Assembly (NCBI GenBank): GCA_963785645.1
Contig: CAWAWG010000017.1
Location: 1 to 64,000, forward strand
Origin: Trebonia sp963785645
GTDB lineage: Bacteria; Actinomycetota; Actinomycetes; Streptosporangiales; Streptosporangiaceae
Direction: 5' to 3'
Length of the DNA stretch: 64,000 bases
The number at the start of each line of letters is the position of its first letter. The stretch's first letter is position 1. The notes beneath the pieces are model-generated. The model was not told the DNA's origin. It saw only the letters and a list, made by a program, of their open reading frames with translations, and did not search any database. Positions 16,064-24,286 of this stretch are shown in pieces. The translations under genes and the position numbers were made by a program.

Positions 16064-16392
16064 GGGTCGATGGTACGGAATTGGGTGGCATCGTTGCCAA
16101 AGGCAACACGTCGACATTGGGAATCTGGCAACTTTCACAAGAACGTCGATGGCACGCCGCCCATGAAATCCCTCGCGCGATGGAATTAGGCACCAAGGTC
16201 CCGGTCATCCCTGCGAGCGACAAGCCCGTGCAGGCTCTTTACCTACAACCGCTCTTGGCCCGTGCCCGAAATGCATGGCCGCAGGGAGATGGGAGCCGCT
16301 GTTCCGGCTAACCTTGTTGCACTCATGTGTGCGGCCCTCTCCGCAAAGCTGAGCGGGTCATCCAGGCTATCTGCATCACGTTGGAGACCAGA

Positions 16393-18040
16393 GTGACCGG
16401 CGCGAGCCAAAGAACCGCAACGGCTGGGCGATCGGCAGGTTCGTCTGGCGGCCTAGCGAACGAAGGCGGGAGCCTCTACCGAAGCGGCGTCGCGGCGTAC
16501 TTGGCTGCTCATGGCCTGAAAGGTCGTGGAGTCGAGGCGGCGGGGTATACGGAGTTCGGGGCCTGTTCCGTGGTGTTGCTGTTCGAGACTAGCCAAGCCG
16601 TAGACGACATCCGCTGCGAACTGGCCGACGGGACCGCGATCGTGCTTCAAGCCAAGCGGGCGTGCGGCGCCGATGAGCAGTTGCAGAAGACCGTCAGCCA
16701 GTGGGTCAGGCATCTGCCCGATCTAGGAGCTGGTGACCGGATGGCGCTCGCTACAGCTCATCCTCGCGGACCTGTGAGAGCTCTGGGAGCAGCCTTGCGT
16801 CGGCGTCGGCGTGCGCAGTCCGGGCCGTTTCCAACCGACGAGCGGGTAGCAGTGGACACGATCTGGAACAGCTTCCCGCCGGGCACGTCTAGTGAAGACG
16901 GCGAGCGGGTGCTTGATGCCGCAGTCGTTATGACCGTAGACGTCGAGACGGAACAGGCTGCTGACTTCAGGTATGCCGCGAGTCTACTGGACGGCACCGT
17001 GGTCGCCGCAGGGTCAGGATCAGCGGCTGTTCGTGCGCTGCAGCGCGCATTTCAAGAGCAGGCAGCATTCGGCGCCGGGAGCGGGTTGGACGAATGGCTG
17101 GACATACTGGCCGCCGCCGGACTGGAAGTCTTTGCCGACACGGATGGTCCCCGCGGCACACGACGCCGAGCTGAACTTAACGCCGTCGCAGCATATCGGC
17201 GTCGGCTCACTGAGCGCAATGGGCTACTGGAGTACGCGCTTCTGGCCGAAGACGTGCCGCCGCTGCTGTACGAGCAGCTTGCGGAATCTTTCCGGGTGTC
17301 GGTTATGCATGCGCTAGGGCCGCGACGCGAAGCTGAATTGCTAGCGGTGGCAAGGCGCTGGCCCCGGATACTGCTAACCGGCTTGCCGGGAACGGGTAAA
17401 TCTACGGCCCTATGCCAACTAGCGGCCCGGTGGGCGTCTAGCCCACAGGCTCCTGTCCCGGTTCTCGTTCCGCTGCTCGAAGTTGCCCGGCGACGGCCGC
17501 GTACAGCGTCAGATGTTACCTTGGCTGTGCTTATCGAGGCCGCCACCGCAAGCGCGCCCGAGGTAGAACGCATCCCTTTGCGGTGCGCGCTCAGTGAGGC
17601 AGTGACCCGCGGCCACGCAGTGCTGCTGTTGGACGGCCTGGATGAATGCCGGGATCTGCGGGCGGTAGTCGCAGACGGCTTGGCGGAGGTTGTCGGTAGA
17701 CTGACGGTAAGCACGGGAATCATTCTTGCCACGCGAGACAGCGGGAGGGCTGCGTCTGGCAGGCTTGGGCTTCCCGAGGTCAGAATGGCCGAGCCGGGCT
17801 CATCTGAGACACTCGCTGGGCCAGTTGCTGCGGCACATTGGCCATCACCGGGTGCCGGAAGCCAACCGCGCCGCTTGGGTCCAGGCGAGGCAGGAATGGC
17901 TGGATGAAGCACGTGCGGCCCACAGCGACCTGTGGCAGATCCCTTTGCTTGCCACGCTGATCACCTTGCTGGCCGCGCAGCAGGAGCCTGCTGCACTCCC
18001 CGCAAGCCGGGCACGGGTGCTCACCGAGGTAGTCAGGGAC
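16393..18040 (+). pseudogene. NACHT NTPase with Cap4-like nuclease head, truncated by IS
   Basis: The GTG at 16393 (GGAG eight bases upstream) opens a cytoplasmic STAND-type protein. Residues ~15-110 resemble the DUF4297/Cap4 nuclease: 'FETSQAVDDIRCELADG' then 'AIVLQAKRACG', a D...QxK variant of PDDEXK. Residues ~325-470 are a NACHT module: Walker A 'LLTGLPGTGKSTAL', Walker B 'AVLLLDGLDECRD' and sensor 'GIILATRDSG'. Near 17790 the frame shifts and continues as 'HLRHSLGQLLRHIGHHRVPE'. At 18041 the IS3-type left end begins, deleting the sensor/repeat C-terminus. Bacterial NACHT proteins are anti-phage sensors. This one is dead by two independent lesions, unless the shift is a sequencing error. 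Confidence 0.7.
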
Positions 18041-18084
18041 TGGACCGCCCCGGCAACTTTAGAGGCAATTTCTTGCCGACATGA

Positions 18085-18984
18085 TTAACCTACCAGGTTT
18101 CCCTGACGCGAGTAGTAGCTTTCCTCGAATTCCTCGGGCGGGACATATCCGCAGGCAGAGTGCAACCTTTCCCGGTTATACCAGGCAACCCATTCAAGAG
18201 TCGCGAGCATGACATCGGCCGTCCCTGCCCACGGACTTTCCCGCTCGATCAGTTCCTTCTTGTAAAGGCTGTTCAGCGATTCTGCAGCCGCATTGTCATA
18301 AGAGTCACCTTTCCGGCCGACCGAGCGGACCGCGCTTATCTCGCCGAGCCGTTCAGCATAACGGATCGACGTGTACTGAACACCGCGATCGGAATGATGA
18401 ACCAGATTCCCGTCTATCTGGTCTCCCCGTGACCATATCGCCATTTCAAGCGCATCCAGGGCAAGCTCCGCCCGGAGCGTGTCCGAAACCTGCCAGCCAA
18501 CGATCTTCCGGGAGAAAAGATCGAGAATAAACGAGGAATACACAAAGCCGCCTGCTGTCTCGACATAGGTAATGTCAGCGACCCACCGCCGGTTCGGCGC
18601 AGGCGCGGTGAAGTCCCGCTCCAGCAGGTCAGACGGCCGCTCGTGCCCCGGGCCCGCCGGGACCGTGGTCCGCGGCCTCTTCCGCCTGGCCGCGACGCCG
18701 GCAATGCCGAGCTCGCGCATCAGCCGCTCGACCGTGCACCGCGCCACGTCAGTACCCTCTCGGCTCAGTTCACGCCACACTTTCCGTGCACCGTAAACCC
18801 CGCGCCCTTTCTCCTTCCAGACGCGCATGATCTCCTTCTTCAGCTCCTCGTCCCGCACGTCGCGCGCAGGCGGGTTCTCCTCTCGCTTCTTCGCCGCGTA
18901 ATAGGTGGACGGCGCAACCTCCAGGACCGCGCAGGCCGGCTCCACTCCGAACCGGTCCTTGTGCGAATCGATGAACTCGACTAG
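18085..18984 (-). CDS. IS3-family transposase OrfB, element A
   Basis: This is the catalytic half of an IS3-type transposase, about 299 codons, read by frameshift from orfA. Conserved features are 'VYGARKVWRELSREG' (HTH_21), 'RRWVADITYVETAGG' (first Asp), 'LVHHSDRGVQYTSIRYAERL' (second Asp) and 'YDNAAAESLNSLYKKELI' (Glu), which make up the DDE triad. The C-terminus 'EWVAWYNRERLHSACGYVPP' is complete. The orf itself looks intact. Mobility would need an intact orfA, which element A lacks. It differs clearly from element B's OrfB, so the two are relatives, not a fresh duplicate. Confidence 0.85.
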   Translation of the reverse strand, partial: LVEFIDSHKDRFGVEPACAVLEVAPSTYYAAKKREENPPARDVRDEELKKEIMRVWKEKGRGVYGARKVWRELSREGTDVARCTVERLMRELGIAGVAARRKRPRTTVPAGPGHERPSDLLERDFTAPAPNRRWVADITYVETAGGFVYSSFILDLFSRKIVGWQVSDTLRAELALDALEMAIWSRGDQIDGNLVHHSDRGVQYTSIRYAERLGEISAVRSVGRKGDSYDNAAAESLNSLYKKELIERESPWAGTADVMLATLEWVAWYNRERLHSACGYVPPEEFEESYYSRQGNLVG

Positions 18985-19163
18985 CGCGGAAATCGGGGGT
19001 CGAGTTCCCGGGCGAAATAAGCGCTCGCCGCCTTCAGGATCTCATTGGCCCGCCGAAGCTCGCGGTTCTCCCTTTCGAGTTCCGTGATGCGCTTCTTATC
19101 ATCGCTCGTGGTGCCGGGCCGCTGCCCGCTGTCGACTTCCGCTTTCTCGACCCAGTTGCGGAG
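18981..19163 (-). pseudogene. IS3-family OrfA, element A, C-terminal fragment
   Basis: The last ~60 codons of OrfA read 'LRNWVEKAEVDSGQRPGTTS', then '..RITELERENRELRRANEIL' and '..ASAYFARELDPRFPR'. The leucine-zipper-like part survives. The N-terminal HTH present in element B is missing because element B begins at 19164. Confidence 0.85.
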
Positions 19164-19191
19164 TGGATCGCCCCGGCAAGTCTGGAGGCCG

Positions 19192-20121
19192 CTATGTCTG
19201 CGAACTGCCTCTAATCTTACCAGATTCCAGTGCCTTATGATAGATTTCCTCGCACTCTTTCGGCGGCATATCACCGCAGTATGAGTGAAGCCTCTCCTCG
19301 TTATACCAGGATACCCAGTCCATAGTGGCGAGCATCACATCATCGACTCCCTGCCATTCTTTCTTGAAGTCGATAAGCTCACGCTTGTAAAGGCTGTTCA
19401 GCGATTCTGCGGCAGCGTTATCATAGGAATCGCCTTTGCTTCCAACCGAACGGACGGCCCTCGCCTCCTCGAGCCGTTCCGTATAGCGGATAGCGGTATA
19501 CTGGACGCCGCGATCCGAATGATGCACCACCCCGTCGATCTTCTCATGCCGACGTGCCCAGATAGCCATTTCAAGCGCATCGAGCGCAAGATCGGAACGC
19601 AGGTTATCCGCAACCTGCCACCCGACAATCCGGCGCGCGAACAAATCCATGACGAATGACGTGTAAACCCACCCGGAAAATGTCATCACATACGTGATGT
19701 CCGCCACCCAGCGCCGGTTCGGCGCCGGCGCGTCGAAGCAGCGCTGCAGCAGGTCCGACGGCCTGCCCGCCGGATCGCCCGGCACCGTCGTCCGCGGCCG
19801 CTTCCGCCTGGGCCGCACGCCGCCGATCCCCAGGTCGCGCATCAGCCGCTCCACCGTGCACCGCGCGACGGGAATTCTCTGCCGGTTCAGCTCCAGCCAC
19901 ACTTTCCGCGCACCGTAAACCTCCCTGCCCTTCCGCCCTTTCCACACCTCCACGATCTTCTCCTCCAGCATGGCATCACGGATTTCCCGCGCCGTCGGCT
20001 CGGCCTCGCGTTTCTTCGCGTAGTAATACGACGACGCGGGAAAATCCAGGACCGCACAGACCGGCTCGATGCCAAACCGGTCCCGGTGCGCGTCAATGAA
20101 CTCGACTAGCGCGGCAGCCTC
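19192..20121 (-). CDS. IS3-family transposase OrfB, element B
   Basis: About 309 codons, from the overlap with orfA ('EAAALVEFIDAHRDRFG') to the stop at 19192. The DDE residues are 'RRWVADITYVMTFSG' (D), 'VVHHSDRGVQYTAIRYTERL' (D) and 'YDNAAAESLNSLYKRELI' (E). The C-terminal 'DWVSWYNEERLHSYCGDMPP' is intact. Expression by -1 frameshifting from orfA is the rule in IS3 elements; orfA stops at 20106, inside this frame. It appears functional. Confidence 0.85.
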   Translation of the reverse strand, partial: EAAALVEFIDAHRDRFGIEPVCAVLDFPASSYYYAKKREAEPTAREIRDAMLEEKIVEVWKGRKGREVYGARKVWLELNRQRIPVARCTVERLMRDLGIGGVRPRRKRPRTTVPGDPAGRPSDLLQRCFDAPAPNRRWVADITYVMTFSGWVYTSFVMDLFARRIVGWQVADNLRSDLALDALEMAIWARRHEKIDGVVHHSDRGVQYTAIRYTERLEEARAVRSVGSKGDSYDNAAAESLNSLYKRELIDFKKEWQGVDDVMLATMDWVSWYNEERLHSYCGDMPPKECEEIYHKALESGKIRGSSQT

Positions 20122-20426
20122 GGGTCGAGTTCCCTCGCGAAATAAGCGCTCGCGGCCTTCAATATCTCATTCGCCCGCCGGAGCTCGCGTACCTCGCGCT
20201 CCAGTTCAGAGATCCGCCGCTTATCATCCGTCGTCGTCCCGGAACGCTCTCCGCCGTCAATTTCCGCCTGCTGCAGCCAGGACCGCAACGCCTCCGGGTG
20301 AACATCCAGCTGCCGGGCAACCCGGGAGATTTCCCCGCGCCCCTTCCCGTCCCGTTCCCGGATCTCCAGCACCATCTTCACCGCGCGTTCGCGGAGCTCC
20401 TCCGGGTACTTCCTCTGTGCCGCCAT
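20106..20426 (-). CDS. IS3-family transposase OrfA, element B
   Basis: This 106-residue DNA-binding subunit has an N-terminal helix-turn-helix ('MAAQRKYPEELRERAVKMVL', 'ISRVARQLDVHPEALRSWLQ') and a zipper ('RISELEREVRELRRANEILK'). It is complete. The start codon's CATG is shared with an ATG on the opposite strand (20425), which opens a fusion frame into the GHKL gene. Confidence 0.88.
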   Translation of the reverse strand: MAAQRKYPEELRERAVKMVLEIRERDGKGRGEISRVARQLDVHPEALRSWLQQAEIDGGERSGTTTDDKRRISELEREVRELRRANEILKAASAYFARELDPRLPR

Positions 20427-20478
20427 GGCCCTGCATCCTTCCAGGAATCAGAGCCTCCAAGGTTCCCGGGGTGATCCA

Positions 20479-21642
20479 GAGTTTGCCGGCGAGGACTCCT
20501 ACGTTGTGATCTCAGATGACGGCGAAGGGATGACCAGCAACGGCGTGGTCGAGGCTCTTCGGTATGGGTCCCGCCGCCCTTATGGTCCCCATGACCTTGG
20601 ACGGTACGGGCTAGGACTCAAGACCGCTTCTATGTCGCAGTGCCGATCCGTCACCGTTCTCAGCTGTCGTCCTGTGGCTCCAGATAATGTAAATACAGGA
20701 ACACTGGACCTCGACAAGATCGCCGAGTTGGATCAATGGGTCATCTTCGAACCCGAAAACAAGCCGGTGATCGAACGTTCCATAGCCCGGCTCCGGAGCG
20801 AACCAGGAACTGTGGTCATTTGGCAGAATTTGGACCGCGTATTGCCGGAGAAGCGCCCTGATGGTGGCTGGGCACGTCGACGCCTCGACTCACTAGCCGT
20901 GAAGTCGGCCGAGCACCTCGGAATCGTATTCCATAGGTATCTTGAAGGCAGCATGGGCAATAAGCTCGTGCTCACGGTAAACGGACGGAAGGTGGCGCCG
21001 TGGAATCCTTTTTCCCCCACGGAGCCAGCAACGGAAAAACTGCCTATGCAGTGCCACGAATTGACGGTTGGCGACGTATCCGGAACAGTCACGCTTAATA
21101 GGTTCATCCTGCCGGCACGCGACGAGTTCAGTTCGAGCGAAGAATTTGAGCGCTATTCAGGTCCTTTGAATTGGAATCGCCAGCAAGGAATCTACATCTA
21201 CCGCGCCGGACGACTCGTACAGTGGGGAGGCTGGAACGGCATCCGCGGTATTGACGAGCACACCAAGCTAGCGCGGGCTAGCCTCGATTTCGATACCGAT
21301 CTGGACTCAGTTTTCAATATAAATGTAGCAAAAATGCGAGTCACGCTGCCACCCCAGATCCGCCAAATGCTTGAGCGGCCAATTAACGAACTGTGCGCGT
21401 ACGCCGACGATCGCTATCGCAAGGCCTCACGGCATTCCGCCAAGGATCCGCAGCACGAAAAAACAGAAAAAACAGAGGTACAGTCGAAAATCGAAATCCC
21501 CGGCATCTCCAGCAGCACTGCAGGGCAGGCGCTACGGGCTGCCGCGATTCGAGCAGATGAGTACGAGGCTTTCAAGCGCATCACGGCCGCCTTGATTGAA
21601 ATTGCGCCTCAAGTGGCGAGTTCTCTCGACCTAGGCTTCTGA
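20479..21642 (+). pseudogene. GHKL ATPase (bacterial MORC/MutL-like), N-terminus deleted by IS
   Basis: The reading frame enters from IS3 element B (in-frame ATG at 20425) and becomes a GHKL ATPase at 20479. It has the 'VISDDGEGMTSNGVVEALRY' box (DxGxG) and the 'LGRYGLGLKTASMSQ' lid/G2 box, then a transducer-like region ('GTVVIWQNLDRVLP', 'NRQQGIYIYRAGRLVQWGGW') to residue ~388. The preceding helix with the catalytic Glu and Mg-binding Asn (N-box) is absent, removed at the IS boundary. The protein as it stands should not bind ATP properly. Iyer and Aravind linked MutL-like/MORC ATPases to restriction-modification operons. Here the gene is convergent (12-bp overlap) with the cytosine methyltransferase. 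Codon use is less GC-rich than in flanking host genes. Confidence 0.65.
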
Positions 21643-23577
21643 ACTCGCACATACCTTCGCCAAGGGACAAATGGAACATGATGGAGACTCGCGGCGACAT
21701 ACTGATGCAGCGAGTTCGATTAGCCCCAGCTGTGCGTCACGAGCAGCATCACCGTAGCCAATCATGCGAGCGATAGCGAGTCGCCCGTCACTCATCCTGT
21801 TCCTTCGTTCAAGCGTCGGCTCATCTTCGAAGCGGGCAGCAACACGCAGCGTACCTCTCGCTGCTAGAACTGGCTCTTCCGACTCGTCGTCATCTACAGG
21901 CGACGGCACGGCTAGGATCGCCAAGTCCGCAGTCGCGTCGGATCCCGAGTAAGCGCCGCGAAGATCCTCATGAATGGTCTTGTCGCTATCCAGCGCGTCT
22001 GGGCTATCTATGAGGCGTTCCGCTAGATTCAAGAGAATCCGGGCACGATCTTTGCGGCCGATAGCTGAAAGCAAATCAGTTACAGCATTCGCAGCAGCTA
22101 GAGTTTGTGCTGGCTTCTTCCATTTCTCAATAGCTTTCCAGGTAAACCAAAGCTGGGATCCAGCGAGGCGTTCCAAAAGAAAGTCAGCAGAAATCACCTG
22201 CCATCGAGTGGACGCCTTCAACCATGGGACGAGCATATGCGACTCAGGTCGTTTGCGGAACCACTGGGCAAGTGCCTCGCCAGTCTTCTGGCTTATTATC
22301 CTAGAAGGGCGTGGCCAGTCTAGGCTGGAGCGGATCGCCATTCCGAGTTGTTCACCAAGAAATGGAGGAACAGCGTTACCGATCTGACGGAAAGCAGCAG
22401 ATGGCGGGCCAGCGAACCTATACTTGTCAGGAAACGTCTGCAGCCGAGCCGCTTCGCGAATGGTAAGAGTACGGTTATCTCTCGGATGAATATACCAGTA
22501 ACCGTCTTTAGCAATGTGGGCCGTGATTGTGCGCGACAAGCCATCTTCAGCAAGGCGCTTATATTTGTCATCGAAGATATCATCACGGTATCGACGCAGT
22601 TCTTTCGGCAGATCAGAATAACGTGTTTTCGAGTCCATGTACTGAAAGGCAGCTTTGTCGTCGTCACGAACTGGGCGCGTAATCTGATCCTGGATGCGGT
22701 CAACAAACTCAGGTTTGATACCTTCACGCATACGGCGCTGGAACTTGTTCGTAGGACCTTCGTATTCTATCGAGCCCTCCGCACCACCCTTCGGCCTATC
22801 GCCGCCCTCAACAGATGGGAGGTCTCCAATCGCATTCCACACTGTAACTTGATCTGCCAGCGGAGCAGGCCAAGTAAAAGCCTTCTGATCTCTTAGTGCC
22901 ACAAGTATCAGGCGCTGCCGGAATTGCGGTACTCCATACTGTGATGTATCGACGACGCGTTCCTCTACTGCGTATCCGGCGTCCTCCAGTTCGCGCACCA
23001 TAGACCGTAGAATAAACATATCCTTGTCAAGCGCCATGTCGGGGACATTCTCCATGAGAACAGCCGCTGGCTTAGCAATCATGACTATTTCAAGGAAGGA
23101 GCGCCATAGATGCCGACGCTCCTTGGAAGGGTCGGCATGACCGTTGCGGATACGATGTCGGATCTTGCTGCGCCCGGCCCTGGAGAACGGCTGGCAAGGA
23201 GGTCCTCCAGCAATCAGCTCGACCTGGGCCTGCTTGATGAGTTGCCCGGCCCGCTCGATCTGATCCGGGTCGCCAAGGTCCCAGCTGACAGTGAGCCCAC
23301 CAAAGTAGTGTCGGTGCGTCTCAGTCGCCTCGCGGTCCGTATCGACCCCCATCACTACGCGATAGCCAGCCGCTTCAAGTCCAAGGCTCAGCCCACCCGC
23401 ACCGCTGAACAGGTCCGCTGCCAAGCGGTAACCCTCGTCCCGCAGCTCCTGCGCGTAGGTGAGGAAAGTTTCCTCCCCGTGCTCCTCCGAGTGCGGCTTC
23501 AGCTGTACGAATGGGCCTCGAACAAGTTTGACAGCGTATGTTCCGCGTTTGCCCTCCTCAGGTACGTTCTCTCCCAT
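21631..23577 (-). CDS. DNA cytosine-5 methyltransferase fused to an EndoIII/MutY-like Fe-S domain
   Basis: The protein has 648 residues from the ATG at 23577 (AAGGA just upstream; an in-frame GTG at 23604 is possible). Residues ~50-425 are a complete C5 methyltransferase: motif I 'DLFSGAGGLSLGLEAAG', IV 'GGPPCQPFSRAG', VI 'MENVPD', VIII 'QYGVPQFRQRLI', X 'QIGNAVPP'. It methylates cytosine in duplex DNA. Residues ~435-645 align by eye with HhH-GPD glycosylases ('WFRKRPESHMLVPWL', 'DATADLAILAV', 'RDAQLGLIELAASVC'). They end with C-x6-C-x2-C-x5-C (Cys 627, 634, 637, 643), exactly the endonuclease III cluster spacing. Positions expected to hold the catalytic Asp/Glu appear to be Ala, so base excision is uncertain. 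GC is low locally: 55% in 22501-22560 versus 68% in 35941-36000. This suggests horizontal acquisition. No frameshift is seen. Confidence 0.8.
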   Translation of the reverse strand: MGENVPEEGKRGTYAVKLVRGPFVQLKPHSEEHGEETFLTYAQELRDEGYRLAADLFSGAGGLSLGLEAAGYRVVMGVDTDREATETHRHYFGGLTVSWDLGDPDQIERAGQLIKQAQVELIAGGPPCQPFSRAGRSKIRHRIRNGHADPSKERRHLWRSFLEIVMIAKPAAVLMENVPDMALDKDMFILRSMVRELEDAGYAVEERVVDTSQYGVPQFRQRLILVALRDQKAFTWPAPLADQVTVWNAIGDLPSVEGGDRPKGGAEGSIEYEGPTNKFQRRMREGIKPEFVDRIQDQITRPVRDDDKAAFQYMDSKTRYSDLPKELRRYRDDIFDDKYKRLAEDGLSRTITAHIAKDGYWYIHPRDNRTLTIREAARLQTFPDKYRFAGPPSAAFRQIGNAVPPFLGEQLGMAIRSSLDWPRPSRIISQKTGEALAQWFRKRPESHMLVPWLKASTRWQVISADFLLERLAGSQLWFTWKAIEKWKKPAQTLAAANAVTDLLSAIGRKDRARILLNLAERLIDSPDALDSDKTIHEDLRGAYSGSDATADLAILAVPSPVDDDESEEPVLAARGTLRVAARFEDEPTLERRNRMSDGRLAIARMIGYGDAARDAQLGLIELAASVCRRESPSCSICPLAKVCASSEA

Positions 23578-23604
23578 GTGTTCCTTCCGTTCCTCCCCAG
23601 CCAC

Positions 23605-24286
23605 GACAGGCTAACAACTACCACTGACATTCCGTGCGCCCTCGTCGTCTAGGTCAGGGGGAGCCTCGGATAGGCTACCGGCTGAAATCACGGCTCCAGT
23701 GCCAGTCCGCCTTACCTGCATCGCCACGTGACCGCAAGTGGTTCCGTGGTGCCTCGTTTAGCCGTTTTGGGACGTGCTTCACTTTGCTCCCTTGCCCTGA
23801 CAGCTGCCGGGTTCCTGCGTGCGGGCGCCCCGGGTCAGGGGGCGCGAAGCGCCCGCGCAGCGGCGCCGGAGGCGCCCTTGACGCGGCCGCCCGGGAGCGG
23901 ATCATCGGGCCGGCCGGGGCAAAGGAGCGAACCGCAGGGGGTCGGGTGGTTTCGGGGCTGGCGTAGGACCTTTCTGGTCTGGGACGGGGTGGACCTGCTC
24001 CTAGCGGGACGGGGGACGGCGGGGACAGCCAGGCTTACCTAGGCCCGCGGGCGCTTGCCGCGCCCGGTGACATGATGATCGATTGGGTGTCCTCCCGCCT
24101 GCGGGGGGATGCGGCCGCTCGGTCTATACAGGCCGTCCGCCTGGCCCTGCGCGGCAGGAGCGGTAGCGGCGGACAGCAGACTGGCGGGAGCTGGCCGCGG
24201 TTATGCCCCATCTGGTGATTTCGGCTCCGGCCCGCCGACCTGGCAGCCGCGTCGGATGGGCCACCGTGGGACCGGGATGCCCGGGC
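23605..24286. other. No gene recognised; G/C-rich spacer with tandem hairpins
   Basis: This stretch of about 680 bases lies between the methyltransferase start and the IS110 element. Plus-strand frames are open but have no family content. Two tight hairpins lie at 23840-23876. The methyltransferase promoter should be near 23600-23700, but no clear boxes were found. Confidence 0.4.
23840..23876. repeat. Two tandem G/C hairpins
   Basis: GGGCGC-GAA-GCGCCC spans 23840-23854 and GGCGCC-GGA-GGCGCC spans 23862-23876. Both have 6-bp stems and 3-base loops. They could end transcription from either side or be a repeat-type palindrome; there is no T-run. Confidence 0.45.

Larger units (their letters stand above)
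18041..19163 (-). mobile_element. IS3-family element A, truncated on its right
   Basis: The left terminus TGGACCGCCCCGG starts at 18041 and matches the ends of element B (inverted at 20478, direct at 19164). The element carries orfB and the last part of orfA, both on the minus strand. It stops at 19163, where element B's terminus starts inside its orfA. The remaining 5' part of orfA is not found on the far side of element B, so part of element A and flanking host DNA have been lost. Confidence 0.8.
19164..20478 (-). mobile_element. IS3-family element B, complete (1315 bp)
   Basis: The left end is TGGATCGCCCCGG at 19164 and the right end reads CCGGGGTGATCCA up to 20478, an imperfect terminal inverted repeat of about 26 bp (also sharing GGAGGC). 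The element contains complete orfA and orfB. GAG lies immediately outside both ends (19161-19163 and 20479-20481), compatible with a 3-bp target duplication. However, the left flank is element A and the right flank is the GHKL ATPase gene. Confidence 0.85.

Noticed and set aside
18041..20478. Composite transposon formed by two IS3 elements
   Set aside because: The elements are nested in the same orientation with no cargo between them, so they do not bracket a passenger segment.
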